DNA of 64,000 nt, taken from positions 28,297-92,296 of the forward strand of contig JAFSEX010000032.1 in assembly GCA_017435465.1 (NCBI GenBank), given 5' to 3'. The translations under genes and the position numbers were made by a program. Positions 9,752 through 18,238 of this stretch are shown here, piece by piece. How positions within the stretch are numbered: position 1 is the stretch's first letter; every line of letters starts with the position of its first letter. The DNA comes from Bacilli bacterium (lineage in GTDB: Bacteria; Bacillota_I; Bacilli_A; RF39; UBA660). The notes beneath the pieces are model-generated. The model was not told where the DNA came from. It was given only the letters and a program-made list of their open reading frames with translations, and did no database searches.

Positions 9752-9780
9752 TTGACAAAATGCATAATTTTTGGTAAAAT
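9752..9780 (+). promoter_or_regulatory. Strong sigma-A promoter of a short transcript
   Basis: TTGACA at 9752-9757, spacer exactly 17, TAAAAT at 9775-9780. It drives a transcript starting near 9787 that runs into the terminator at 9900-9925, so the RNA is only about 135 nt. Confidence 0.75.
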
Positions 9781-9826
9781 ATATTTTCATAAAAAGGAGA
9801 AATCCTTTTGATAAGGGGTAAGTATT

Positions 9827-9901
9827 GTGTTGAATATATTTATAAATGTTATTAAAAACGTTAAGATGTGTTATGAAATGTATAACACTTGTTACAAATA
9901 A
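9827..9901 (+). CDS. Candidate 24-residue small protein
   Basis: A GTG (or TTG at 9830) start follows AAGGGG (9813-9818) by about 8 bases and opens a 24-codon frame ending TAA at 9899-9901, directly at the terminator. The peptide begins MLNIFINVIKNVK, with hydrophobic and charged residues alternating as in an amphipathic helix, and has two cysteines near the end. The transcript starts with a GAAA-loop hairpin (AAAAGGA/TCCTTTT, 9792-9809). It could instead be a non-coding RNA; I see no match to 6S, SRP or RNase P RNA. The rest of the 320-base gap before rplM holds this unit and the rplM promoter and leader. Confidence 0.4.
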   Translation: MLNIFINVIKNVKMCYEMYNTCYK

Positions 9902-9925
9902 TAGAGATAATTCTCTATTTTTTTG
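9900..9925 (+). terminator. Intrinsic terminator of the short transcript
   Basis: AATAGAGA (9900-9907) and TCTCTATT (9912-9919) form a perfect stem with loop TAAT, followed by a run of T. Confidence 0.88.
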
Positions 9926-9935
9926 TAATATTTAA

Positions 9936-9964
9936 TTGACTTTAATAGTATGTTTTAGTATAAT
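9936..9964 (+). promoter_or_regulatory. rplM-rpsI promoter
   Basis: TTGACT at 9936-9941, spacer 17, perfect TATAAT at 9959-9964. It lies about 90 bases before rplM, leaving a structured leader. Confidence 0.8.
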
Positions 9965-9991
9965 TTTAATCGGTACATTTTATTTTATCTA

Positions 9992-10028
9992 AATATTGAA
10001 AAAACCTTGGGAAAGTTTAATCAATATT
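9992..10028 (+). promoter_or_regulatory. Candidate L13 leader (autoregulatory mRNA structure)
   Basis: AATATTGA (9992-9999) pairs with TCAATATT (10021-10028), enclosing an AAACCTTGGGAAAGTTT element that itself can pair AAAC/GTTT. Firmicute L13-S9 mRNAs are known to carry a leader thought to bind r-protein for feedback control (Rfam L13_leader). The position and the presence of a nested stem fit, but I cannot run the covariance model. Confidence 0.5.
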
Positions 10029-10053
10029 GGTAAAAGAAAGGGAAGATTTTATA

Positions 10054-10485
10054 ATGACAACATTTATGCAAAAGAAAGAAGAAGTTAATCGTAAATGGTA
10101 TGTTGTAGATGCTGAAGGTAAATCTTTAGGTCGTGTTGCATCTAAAGTTGCAACTGTACTTAGAGGTAAACATAAAGCAACATTTACACCAAACACTGAT
10201 TGTGGTGACTTCGTAATTGTTATCAATGCAGAAAAAGTTAATTTAACTGGAAACAAATTAGATGCTAAAATGTATTATAACCATAGTGGTTATCCAGGAG
10301 GATTAAGAGAAAGAACTGCAAGAACAATGATAGAAAACTATCCAACTGAAATGATTGAGAGAGCAGTTAAAGGAATGCTTCCAAAAGGAAGATTAGGACG
10401 TCAAATGGGCAAAAAATTATTTGTTTATGCTGGTAGTGAACACAAACATGAAGCACAAAAGCCAGTAGAATTAAAAATTGACTAG
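10054..10485 (+). CDS. rplM: 50S ribosomal protein L13
   Basis: 143 residues. [18 protein letters not shown], the [10 protein letters not shown] segment and [11 protein letters not shown] are diagnostic of L13. The ATG at 10054 is chosen over the upstream TTG at 10027 because GAAAGGGAAG precedes it and the family starts about here. L13 binds 23S rRNA early in 50S assembly. It is followed by rpsI after 12 bases, the universal L13-S9 operon. Confidence 0.98.
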   Translation: MTTFMQKKEEVNRKWYVVDAEGKSLGRVASKVATVLRGKHKATFTPNTDCGDFVIVINAEKVNLTGNKLDAKMYYNHSGYPGGLRERTARTMIENYPTEMIERAVKGMLPKGRLGRQMGKKLFVYAGSEHKHEAQKPVELKID

Positions 10486-10497
10486 GAGGAAATAAAT

Positions 10498-10917
10498 ATG
10501 GCTAATAAAAAATCATATTATGGTACAGGACGTAGAAAAAGCGCAATTGCAAAAGTAACATTAACTCCAGGTAAAGGTAAAATTACTGTTAATGGTAAAG
10601 ATGTTAATGAATATTTTCCATTTGATACATTAGTTATGGATTTAACTCAACCACTAGTTTACACTAACACAAATGAAATGTTTGATGTTAATGCAGATGT
10701 TAAAGGTGGTGGATTCTCTGGACAAACAGGTGCTATTAGATTAGGAATTGCTAAAGCTTTATTAGAATATGATTCAACTACTGATGCTGATAGCGAAAAT
10801 TCATTTAGAAAAATTCTTAAAGCACATGGATTTATTACTAGAGATGCAAGAGTTAAAGAACGTAAAAAATACGGACTTAAAAAAGCAAGACGTGCTCCAC
10901 AATTCTCAAAAAGATAA
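10498..10917 (+). CDS. rpsI: 30S ribosomal protein S9
   Basis: 139 residues. [13 protein letters not shown] at the N-terminus, [19 protein letters not shown] in the middle and the C-terminal [18 protein letters not shown] tail are classic S9. The basic tail reaches the P-site tRNA. AGGAGG lies 8 bases upstream of the start. It ends the rplM-rpsI operon and is followed by a strong terminator. Confidence 0.98.
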   Translation: MANKKSYYGTGRRKSAIAKVTLTPGKGKITVNGKDVNEYFPFDTLVMDLTQPLVYTNTNEMFDVNADVKGGGFSGQTGAIRLGIAKALLEYDSTTDADSENSFRKILKAHGFITRDARVKERKKYGLKKARRAPQFSKR

Positions 10918-10941
10918 TATACAATTATTTCAATGTTTGGC

Positions 10942-10967
10942 AAAGCTCGATATATTCGAGCTTTTTC
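10942..10967 (+). terminator. Intrinsic terminator after rpsI
   Basis: AAAGCTCGA (10942-10950) pairs with TCGAGCTTT (10956-10964), loop TATAT, followed by T residues. Confidence 0.92.
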
Positions 10968-11079
10968 TTATTTAAAACTTTCACTCACATATCATACATA
11001 TATTATAAAAAAATAATAAAATTCTAAATAGGCAGTTCAAAATATGATATAATAAATATAAATTTATGGAGGGTTTTAT

Positions 11080-11793
11080 ATGATAATATATAACAATGAT
11101 AAACATTTAATTACTACAACAATTGGTGATATAATACAAAATCCAAGAATGTCATCTTTTTATTTAACAGCAGAATCTTTTAGAGGTAAAGAAACTCGAT
11201 TTTTTAAAATAATATCCAAAGATGTTATAACAAGAAATATTAAACATATAACCAATCAATCTATGGCAACAGAAGTAAAAAGAAGGTTCAGAGAAATTAC
11301 AAATATATATAATTCAAATGAATATTATGATAAAGAACATAATATTGGTTATAAAGTTTTTCCTTATATGAAAAATCCATCAATTTATTCGTATTCAATG
11401 TTATATCCTGCAATAACTGAATTTTTTCAATACTGGGAAAAATTTAATCATACAGGAATTTCTATGAAAGATTTTATTCCTCATTATGATTTATCAAAAT
11501 TATTTGTGAGTATGGAAAATTTTAAAGACTTGGAAAATTTATTTGAAAAACAACAAGGTAAAACATTGAAAAATGCTTTATATCAAGAATTTCCACAATT
11601 TGCAATATTTTATTATGAAATTTATCCATATTTAAATTTAGAAACTGTTAATTGTTATGATATATCTAAATTAATTAATGCAAGAATTCAAGTTAAAGAG
11701 TTAGGATTAGATACAACACAATTAGATGCATTAGAAGAAAATCTAAAAGTAGCAAAAAATAATACTAAGGTTTTAAATCTTATAAAAAAATAA
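11080..11793 (+). CDS. Hypothetical protein
   Basis: 237 residues, soluble, rich in aromatic residues (many Tyr/Phe in the central FFQYWEKF and QFAIFYYEIYPYLNLE stretches), ending in a short coiled-coil-like ALEENLKVAKNN segment. GGAGGG precedes the ATG. An isolated TATAAT near 11051 probably serves as its -10. It is a single-gene unit between two terminators. I do not recognise the family. Confidence 0.6.
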   Translation: MIIYNNDKHLITTTIGDIIQNPRMSSFYLTAESFRGKETRFFKIISKDVITRNIKHITNQSMATEVKRRFREITNIYNSNEYYDKEHNIGYKVFPYMKNPSIYSYSMLYPAITEFFQYWEKFNHTGISMKDFIPHYDLSKLFVSMENFKDLENLFEKQQGKTLKNALYQEFPQFAIFYYEIYPYLNLETVNCYDISKLINARIQVKELGLDTTQLDALEENLKVAKNNTKVLNLIKK

Positions 11794-11812
11794 GTATAAT
11801 ATACTATAATTT

Positions 11813-11840
11813 AAAGTTTGATATACTCAAACTTTTTTTT
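11813..11840 (+). terminator. Intrinsic terminator
   Basis: AAAGTTTGA (11813-11821), loop TATAC, TCAAACTTT (11827-11835), then T residues. Confidence 0.9.
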
Positions 11841-11902
11841 AAATAAAATATTAAGTTTACAAAATAAATTTATAAGTATATAATTTTAATAGGTGGTATA
11901 AA

Positions 11903-12784
11903 ATGAAGGCTGATAAAAAAATTCTAATCGCTTTTCTATTAAATTTATTTTTTTCAATAATTGAATTTATTGGTGGAATTATAACAAATAGTGTTGCTAT
12001 TATATCTGATTCTATTCATGATATCGGGGATGCTATTAGTATTGGTATTTCATATTTTTTAGAACTTAAAAGTAATAAAAAACCAGATGAAAAATATACA
12101 TATGGCTATGTAAGATATTCACTTTTAGGAAGTATAATTACAAATTTAATATTATTGATTGGCTCTGTTTTTGTTGTTTATAACGCAATAATAAGAATTT
12201 TTACTCCAGTTTTAATTAATTATGATGGAATGGTAGTATTCGCTATAATAGGATTTGTAATTAACTTTTTAGCTGCATACTTTACAAGAGATGGAAAATC
12301 TTTAAATCAAAAAGCAGTAAATTTACATATGTTAGAAGATGTTTTGGGTTGGTTAGTAGTATTAATTGGCGCAATTGTTATGAGATTTACTAATATTGTA
12401 ATTTTAGATTCAATACTTTCTATTTTAGTTGCATTATTTATTTTAATAAATGCATTAAAATCATTAAAAAAGATTTTAGATATATTTTTAGAAAAAACTC
12501 CTAATAATATTAATCTAGATGAGATTAAAAAAGAATTAACAAAAATTAATGGTGTATTAGATGTTCATCATATTCATATAAGAAGTATAGATGGGTTTTA
12601 TAATTATGCTACAATGCATATAGTAGTTGATGGCGATTATAAAAAAATAAAACATGAAGTAAAACATATATTAGAAAATTATAATATTAATCATGTAACT
12701 ATTGAATTTGAAGAAAAAAATGAAAAATGTGATAATACTAAATGTGATATAAAAAAAGAAAAACATGCACACCATAATCATTAA
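11903..12784 (+). CDS. Cation diffusion facilitator (zinc/cation efflux)
   Basis: 293 residues with six hydrophobic helices. The metal site is visible as SDSIHDIGDA in helix 2 and HMLEDVLGW in helix 5, where His and Asp coordinate the ion in CzcD/ZitB-type exporters. A cytoplasmic domain with DVHHIHIRSIDG follows, and the protein ends in a Cys/His-rich tail (CDNTKCDI and HAHHNH) likely to bind metal. It exports Zn2+ or a similar divalent cation against protons. GGTGG lies upstream of the ATG. Confidence 0.92.
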   Translation: MKADKKILIAFLLNLFFSIIEFIGGIITNSVAIISDSIHDIGDAISIGISYFLELKSNKKPDEKYTYGYVRYSLLGSIITNLILLIGSVFVVYNAIIRIFTPVLINYDGMVVFAIIGFVINFLAAYFTRDGKSLNQKAVNLHMLEDVLGWLVVLIGAIVMRFTNIVILDSILSILVALFILINALKSLKKILDIFLEKTPNNINLDEIKKELTKINGVLDVHHIHIRSIDGFYNYATMHIVVDGDYKKIKHEVKHILENYNINHVTIEFEEKNEKCDNTKCDIKKEKHAHHNH

Positions 12785-12804
12785 AATATAGTTGGAGAAT
12801 ATTA

Positions 12805-13215
12805 ATGAATATTTATAGTGATTATTTCAATGAAATTTTAGGTTATGATTGTGATAATAATGAAATAAGAGAATTTAGAGTGTTAAGATATCCTTTTTCA
12901 CAAGAAATAGAAAGTTTTGATGATGAACCAAATATTGATCCAAGATTTTATTGTTTAGTAAAAAGTGAAAATGGAAATGTTTATGGTGTAAGTATTTATG
13001 ATGATTATAATCCTAAGTATATAAGAAGATTTGAAAATATTGATAAGAAAGATAAAATACCAATGTTAATTAAAACTGTATCTGAAATGTCATATTATGA
13101 AGTGGCGTTTTCTGGAATAACTGGTAATGAATGGTATTATCATAGGGATAGAAATAAATTAAAAGAAGCAATTGAAACACATGTAAATAAACAAAAAGTT
13201 TATGTAAAAAAATAA
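12805..13215 (+). CDS. Hypothetical protein
   Basis: 136 residues, acidic, soluble, with no motif I recognise. It is only 20 bases downstream of the CDF exporter and probably co-transcribed. GGAG precedes the ATG. Confidence 0.55.
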   Translation: MNIYSDYFNEILGYDCDNNEIREFRVLRYPFSQEIESFDDEPNIDPRFYCLVKSENGNVYGVSIYDDYNPKYIRRFENIDKKDKIPMLIKTVSEMSYYEVAFSGITGNEWYYHRDRNKLKEAIETHVNKQKVYVKK

Positions 13216-13295
13216 ATATAATATGAAATATATTTTTTATAATTGTTATTTATAATTATATTTGTTAAAATTATTATTAGAGGAGTTGGTGTATA

Positions 13296-14438
13296 ATGAA
13301 AAAAAGTGTAAGTATTAGTTTAGTTGGTATTATACTTGCTGTAGTAATATTTGTTAGTGGATATTTTATTATTTTTCCTGGAGTAAAAGAATTAAATGAA
13401 ATTAGTAGTATAAAAGAATTAACATTTGATGAAAAAACAAAATTAATAGATGATGTAAATAAAAAGTATGACAATTTGGAAGTAGAAATTGATAATAAAT
13501 ATTCTGGTTCTATTAATGATATAGAATCTAAATATAAAAATTTAGAAAATCAAATTAAAGAAGAAACAAAAAAGAAAATAAGTGAACTTGATGAAAAAAT
13601 AAATAATAAAAATGTTGAACAAGATAATGAGTTTTGGAAACATCAATTATCAAAAAAATATTATGATTTAGGTACTGAACTTTCAAATTTAAAAGAGGAA
13701 AAATGGGATGTAGAAATAAAAGAAAGAGAAGACATTTCTAAAAATAATACAAATAAAAGACAAGAATTGGAAAAAATAGAAGAAAATAAAAAATTAGAAA
13801 AAGATAGACTTAGCGAGAAAAAACAAAATGAAATAAATGAAATCAACACTAGAAATACTGATACATCTAGTATAAAAAGTAAAAATATTAAAAACATTAT
13901 TCTTGGAATTATTATAATATTAATACCAATGTTATATATTGTTCTAGCATTTAATAAATTAACAAGACTATTCAATTCTGTTAAAAAATATTGGAGTCAA
14001 GTTGACGTATTATTAAAACAAAGAGCAGATTTAATTCCAAATATTGTTAATACTGTAAAAGGATATGCAAAACATGAGAAAGATACTTTAACAAATGTAA
14101 TTAGCGCTAGAAATGAAATATTAAATGCTACTAGTAAAGAAGAAGAAATAAATGCAAATAAAAAAATGAACAATTCAATAAATCGTTTATTAGCACTACA
14201 AGAAGATTATCCGGAATTAAAAGCAGATAAAAATTATATGAGTTTACATAATGATTTAAGACAATTAGAAGATGAGATAGCTGATGCAAGAATTAGATAT
14301 AATAATAGCGTATTAAAATATAAAAACAAATTAGAAGTTTTTCCATCTAATCTAATAGCTAGTATATTTAATTTTAAACAAGAATTATTTTTTCAAATTG
14401 ATGATGAAGAAAAAAATAATCCAAAAGTAGAATTTTAA
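13296..14438 (+). CDS. LemA-family protein with N-terminal coiled-coil extension
   Basis: 380 residues in two parts. Residues 1-200 hold an N-terminal membrane anchor (VGIILAVVIFVSGYFIIF) and a long charged coiled coil. Residues about 200-225 form a second hydrophobic segment (IIIILIPMLYIVLAF). From there the LemA domain follows: YWSQVDVLLKQRADLIPNI, VKGYAKHE and, near the end, FPSNLIASIFNFK. Ordinary LemA proteins are about 180-200 residues and start at the second membrane segment, so this is an enlarged version, probably with the coiled coil outside the membrane. The function of LemA is not settled. Confidence 0.85.
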   Translation: MKKSVSISLVGIILAVVIFVSGYFIIFPGVKELNEISSIKELTFDEKTKLIDDVNKKYDNLEVEIDNKYSGSINDIESKYKNLENQIKEETKKKISELDEKINNKNVEQDNEFWKHQLSKKYYDLGTELSNLKEEKWDVEIKEREDISKNNTNKRQELEKIEENKKLEKDRLSEKKQNEINEINTRNTDTSSIKSKNIKNIILGIIIILIPMLYIVLAFNKLTRLFNSVKKYWSQVDVLLKQRADLIPNIVNTVKGYAKHEKDTLTNVISARNEILNATSKEEEINANKKMNNSINRLLALQEDYPELKADKNYMSLHNDLRQLEDEIADARIRYNNSVLKYKNKLEVFPSNLIASIFNFKQELFFQIDDEEKNNPKVEF

Positions 14439-14445
14439 TTGATAT

Positions 14446-14472
14446 AAAGATAGTTTAAAAACTATCTTTTAT
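14446..14472 (+). terminator. Intrinsic terminator
   Basis: AAAGATAGTT (14446-14455), loop TAAA, AACTATCTTT (14460-14469), then TATATT. Confidence 0.8.
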
Positions 14473-14536
14473 ATTGTTAATTATAATTTATTGTGGTATC
14501 CTATAATTATATTATTAATAGAAGTTTGGTGGTATC

Positions 14537-15061
14537 ATGAATAAAATATATTTAATATTAATGCATACATATACTATACCTTCAAGAGTGATTAGATTCG
14601 TTACTATGTATCCATATAGTCATGTAGGTCTTTCTTTAGAAAAAGAGTGTAATACAATATATAGTTTCGGAAGAAAAAAAGTTAGTTCAATCTTGGATTG
14701 TGGTTTTGTAATAGAACATAAACATGGTGAATTTTTTCATAAATTTAACAATACAAAATGTAAAATTTACGAACTTGATGTTGATGAAGAACAATATAAA
14801 GAATTAAAGAAAATACTCGATGATATGGAGATAAATGCTGAAAATTATAAATATGATTTTACAGGAATTATCCCCAGGTTTTTGGGAATTCCAATAACCA
14901 CAAAAAGTAAATATGTATGTAGTTATTTTGTCGCAGATGTTTTGGAAAAAACTGGAATATATAAGTTTAATAAACAAGTATGCTTTATTAAACCTAAAGA
15001 TTTTGAATACTTGGGTATAGGTAATGAAGTGTATAGTGGTTATTATAATTTATATGAATAG
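14537..15061 (+). CDS. Circularly permuted papain-fold protein (YiiX/NlpC-P60-like)
   Basis: 174 residues. PYSHVGLSL supplies the His and KYVCSYFVADVLEKTGI the Cys. His before Cys is the order of circularly permuted NlpC/P60 relatives (YiiX/YebB type), which act as amidases, peptidases or acyltransferases. No signal peptide is visible, so the substrate may be intracellular or a lipid. GGTGG precedes the ATG. It lies just before the cell-wall amidase gene. Confidence 0.7.
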   Translation: MNKIYLILMHTYTIPSRVIRFVTMYPYSHVGLSLEKECNTIYSFGRKKVSSILDCGFVIEHKHGEFFHKFNNTKCKIYELDVDEEQYKELKKILDDMEINAENYKYDFTGIIPRFLGIPITTKSKYVCSYFVADVLEKTGIYKFNKQVCFIKPKDFEYLGIGNEVYSGYYNLYE

Positions 15062-15122
15062 AATAGTTTATCTTAATAATAAAGAAAAAAATGAATATAA
15101 TTGATTATAAATGAGGGATATT

Positions 15123-15785
15123 ATGCAAGAGTATAAAAGATTAACAATTATATTATTTTTTTTATTTTTTTGTGTATTTATAAGAGTAGATGCAAAAATA
15201 AATGATTTACCATTGCTTGGAAAAGCTATTTATGTAGATCCCGGACATGGAGGTAGGGATCCTGGCGCATTATACAAAGATATCGAAGAAGCAGATATAA
15301 ATCTTGAGATATCTAAACATTTAGTAAAAAAGTTAGAAGAAAAAGGCGCAATAGTATATATAATAAGAGATGGAGATTATGATTTATCTAGACCAAACTC
15401 TTATAATATTAAAAGAAGCGATTTACAAAATAGGGTAAAATTAATTAATAATTCAAATATTGATTTATATTTATCAATACATTTAAATACATATAGTTCT
15501 AGTAATTGGAAAGGTGCTCAAGTTTTCTATGACGATATAAACAATAATAATAAAAAGCTTGCAGAAAACATACAAGCTTCTTTTAAAAAAATGTTAAATA
15601 GTAATCGCAAAATTAAAGAAATATCGACATATTATATGTATAGACATATAAAAGTACCTGGTGCTTTATTAGAAGTTGGATTTCTTACAAATCCAAATGA
15701 AAGACATTTATTAAAAACAGAAAATTATCAAAAGAAAATCTGTGATTCAATTGTAGAAGGTGTTATAAACTATTATAATTCCTAA
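15123..15785 (+). CDS. cwlD: N-acetylmuramoyl-L-alanine amidase, CwlD-like
   Basis: 220 residues. An N-terminal hydrophobic anchor (IILFFLFFCVFI) is followed by an Amidase_3 domain: YVDPGHGGRDPGA (zinc His), EADINLEIS (zinc Glu), SIHLNTYSS (second zinc His), GAQVFYDD and LLEVGFLTN (catalytic Glu). The GAQVFY and PGALLEVGF signatures are those of CwlD, which removes stem peptides from muramic acid so that spore cortex muramic-delta-lactam can form. The ATG at 15123 is preferred to 15111 because GAGGGAT precedes it. A GerS-like lipoprotein, a known CwlD partner in Clostridioides, is split elsewhere in this window. Confidence 0.88.
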   Translation: MQEYKRLTIILFFLFFCVFIRVDAKINDLPLLGKAIYVDPGHGGRDPGALYKDIEEADINLEISKHLVKKLEEKGAIVYIIRDGDYDLSRPNSYNIKRSDLQNRVKLINNSNIDLYLSIHLNTYSSSNWKGAQVFYDDINNNNKKLAENIQASFKKMLNSNRKIKEISTYYMYRHIKVPGALLEVGFLTNPNERHLLKTENYQKKICDSIVEGVINYYNS

Positions 15786-16128
15786 CTGGTATGTTAATAT
15801 TACTTCTAGTATCAATTAAATCATTTATAGTTTCAGTTTTGTCTTCATCTTCTTTAATTGGTTCAAAATCAGATATCCAATTTTTATCTAGTGGAACATT
15901 ATTATCAATTATTACATAACTAATAACAATTCCAGCAACTACTAAAAATACTTTTGTTCCATTAAAGATTATGTGTTTATCTCTAATATATTTTTTTATT
16001 AAATTTTTTAAATCATAATTTTTTTTAATACTACTATTAAAATCATTACTAAATTCATAATAATTATTAATATACAAATATAAAGATTCTTGATTATTAT
16101 TGTTTACAATTAAATATCTATCAAACAT
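15763..16128 (-). CDS. Small single-pass membrane protein, unknown
   Basis: 121 residues from the ATG whose codon ends at 16128; the upstream in-frame ATG at 16140 lacks a ribosome binding site. One transmembrane segment (VFLVVAGIVISYVII) lies near residue 72, followed by an acidic tail. It converges on cwlD, and the 3' ends overlap by 23 bases. Its GGGTGAT ribosome binding site is partly buried in the right arm of a 16-bp inverted repeat. I do not recognise the family. Confidence 0.55.
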   Translation of the reverse strand: MFDRYLIVNNNNQESLYLYINNYYEFSNDFNSSIKKNYDLKNLIKKYIRDKHIIFNGTKVFLVVAGIVISYVIIDNNVPLDKNWISDFEPIKEDEDKTETINDLIDTRSNINIPVRNYNSL

Positions 16129-16134
16129 AAAATC

Positions 16135-16183
16135 ACCCATAATTAGTATTTACAAACTATTAATTTTAATACTAATTATGGGT
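16135..16183 (-). repeat. 16-bp perfect inverted repeat between two minus-strand genes
   Basis: Arm 16135-16150 (ACCCATAATTAGTATT) and arm 16168-16183 are perfect reverse complements separated by 17 bases. On the minus strand the repeat follows the phospholipase-like gene and its second arm contains the GGG of the next gene's ribosome binding site. It may be an intrinsic terminator, a translation-controlling hairpin or an operator. Confidence 0.8.
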
Positions 16184-16188
16184 TTAAT

Positions 16189-17172
16189 TTAAAATTCAAA
16201 ATATTGACATTTATCTTTTTTATCACAATCTTTTCCAGTTTTATATGATAAATTTTTAAATACTTCATCTAAAATCTTTTCGTTTTTATCATTATACAAA
16301 TAATCATTTACAACATTAATTGTATAAACTGCTTTATCTAAGGCAATCCTATATAATTCTATAAATGAATAATTGTATATTTCGTTTTTATTCATTGGAT
16401 GATTCCATTCTTTTCTTTCTAAATTTAAATAATGTATTTTCTTTTTATGATGAACATTATATGATAATCCTTGTTTTTTTAAATATTTATCTGGTAAAAC
16501 AAAATCAATAAATTTATAACCTAATTTTTTAATACCATACTTATCATATCTATATAATTGAAATATCTTTTTCATTTGTTTAATAGAAGTTAAATATATT
16601 TTAGAAAAATTATCAATATCATATACACTTTTAAACACATCATCTAACATTTTAATACATTTACTATCTAAGTTATCCAAATTACAAATAAAATTATGAA
16701 TTTTATAATCTTTTGGAAAAACTTTTTCTCTTTGAAAAATCATATATCCATCTATATATACTTCCATATCTGCATGCATTCCATTATATTTATATGTGTT
16801 TTTATTTTTTTTGTCAAAATCTCCGGTTTTATATATTACAAATGGATGAACTATTGAATCTAACGTGTAATGTGCAATAGAACCATATAACAAACTTAAA
16901 ACATTCGAATTCTTTTCTAATTTATTACCTTTTATATATTTAATTAAAGTAATAAAATAATTTTTTGTATTTGTTGTGTGAATTAATTTGGGATAATTTT
17001 CTCTAATCTTTTTACCGGGTAATATTGTTCCTAAATTATAAAAGTTTAATGGATCTGACCCTTGTGCAAATGTTTTAAAGTTTTCAATATTCTTAATTCT
17101 TTTTTGTACATCTCTATCTAATTTTTCATATATGTCTATTGCAAAAAAAGCATGGGTTATAGAGCTAGGCAT
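16189..17172 (-). CDS. Zinc-dependent phospholipase C-like protein
   Basis: 327 residues beginning MPSSITHAFFA. It shows the ordered His/Asp ligands of the S1/P1-phospholipase C fold: ITH at the N-terminus, GSDP, LIHTTN, GSIAHYTLDSIVHPF and HADMEVYIDGY. No signal peptide is present, unlike secreted clostridial enzymes, so it probably belongs to the cytoplasmic zinc-dependent phospholipase C family common in gut Firmicutes. The Cys-rich tail (CDKKDKC) is extra. It is divergently transcribed from the Abi gene. GGAGG precedes the start. Confidence 0.82.
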   Translation of the reverse strand: MPSSITHAFFAIDIYEKLDRDVQKRIKNIENFKTFAQGSDPLNFYNLGTILPGKKIRENYPKLIHTTNTKNYFITLIKYIKGNKLEKNSNVLSLLYGSIAHYTLDSIVHPFVIYKTGDFDKKNKNTYKYNGMHADMEVYIDGYMIFQREKVFPKDYKIHNFICNLDNLDSKCIKMLDDVFKSVYDIDNFSKIYLTSIKQMKKIFQLYRYDKYGIKKLGYKFIDFVLPDKYLKKQGLSYNVHHKKKIHYLNLERKEWNHPMNKNEIYNYSFIELYRIALDKAVYTINVVNDYLYNDKNEKILDEVFKNLSYKTGKDCDKKDKCQYFEF

Positions 17173-17290
17173 GATTTTTCCTCCTTATATTTATTGTACA
17201 ATATAATAAATTATATCATAAATTGTGGGAAATAATGAAAAAAATAAAATAATTTTAAATTTTGTGATATAATCTATAATAGGTGAGAAT

Positions 17291-18238
17291 ATGGCAGGTA
17301 AAGAGTTTAAAAATTTAGCCGAACAAATTGAGATAATGAGAGCTAAAGGGCTTATGATTTTAGATGAGGATAAAGCAAGGAGTATTCTTTTAAGAGAAAA
17401 TTACTTTTTTATAAATGGTTATAGACATCTTTTTATGAAGTCATCAAATGATAAAAGATTTATACCAGGTTCTACTTTTGAAGAAATGTATGCTTTATTT
17501 ACCTTTGATAGAAGATTTAGAAATATAATATTTAAAAATGTGCTTATTATTGAAAATAATATAAAATCAATTATAAGTTACCAATTATCTAAAAAATATG
17601 GTTATAAAGAAAAAGATTATTTAAAACCATCAAATTTTTCATTGGATAGAAAAAAATCAAGACAAGTAAACGATTTAATTCATAAAATGAAAAGACAAGT
17701 TAGAGTAAATGGTGCACAACATTCAGCAACACTTCACTATACTAGCAATTATGGTTATGTACCAATGTGGATTTTAGTAAAAGTACTTTCATTTGGAATA
17801 ATATCTGAAATGTACACTATATTAAAACCAGAAGATCAATTATCTATCGCAGAATATTATGATTTTGATATACATACACTTGCTAATTACTTATCTATAT
17901 TGGCAAACTATAGAAATTTATGTGCGCATGAAGATATTTTATTTGAACATAAAACACAAAAACAAGTTGATGATACAAAATATCATGCATATTTAAATAT
18001 TCCTAAAACTGATAATGAATATATATATGGTAAAAACGATTTATTTGCTTTGATAATAATATTAAAGCAGATGCTTTCTGATGAAGAATTTAGACTTTTA
18101 ATTTATGAAATAGGTTATGAATTAGATATTCTTGATGGAAAAGTCGAATCCATTCCACAAGAAAAAATATTAGATAGAATGGGATTCCCAACTAACTTTA
18201 GAGATATAATAGATATAGAAGGTGATTTTAATTTATGA
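17291..18238 (+). CDS. Abi_2 (AbiD/AbiF) family protein, HEPN-type
   Basis: 315 residues. The YFFINGYRHLF segment near the N-terminus, the FDRRFRNIIF stretch and the YRNLCAHEDILFEHK motif (RNxxxH, the HEPN ribonuclease signature) identify the Abi_2 family. Members from lactococcal plasmids cause abortive infection. The promoter is an extended -10 (TGATATAAT, TATAAT at 17268-17273), and GGTGAG precedes the ATG. Its stop codon overlaps the start of htrA (ATGA), so the two are translationally coupled. Confidence 0.85.
   Translation: MAGKEFKNLAEQIEIMRAKGLMILDEDKARSILLRENYFFINGYRHLFMKSSNDKRFIPGSTFEEMYALFTFDRRFRNIIFKNVLIIENNIKSIISYQLSKKYGYKEKDYLKPSNFSLDRKKSRQVNDLIHKMKRQVRVNGAQHSATLHYTSNYGYVPMWILVKVLSFGIISEMYTILKPEDQLSIAEYYDFDIHTLANYLSILANYRNLCAHEDILFEHKTQKQVDDTKYHAYLNIPKTDNEYIYGKNDLFALIIILKQMLSDEEFRLLIYEIGYELDILDGKVESIPQEKILDRMGFPTNFRDIIDIEGDFNL

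Noticed and set aside
9787..9925. 6S, SRP or RNase P RNA
   Set aside because: Too short and lacks the conserved loops (for SRP, the GGAA/GNAR helix-8 pattern; for RNase P, the CRIV motif).
18236..18238. TGA read as tryptophan, as in mycoplasmas
   Set aside because: TGA ends several complete genes (Abi gene, the HD gene at 48793, serine recombinase) and Trp is encoded by TGG.
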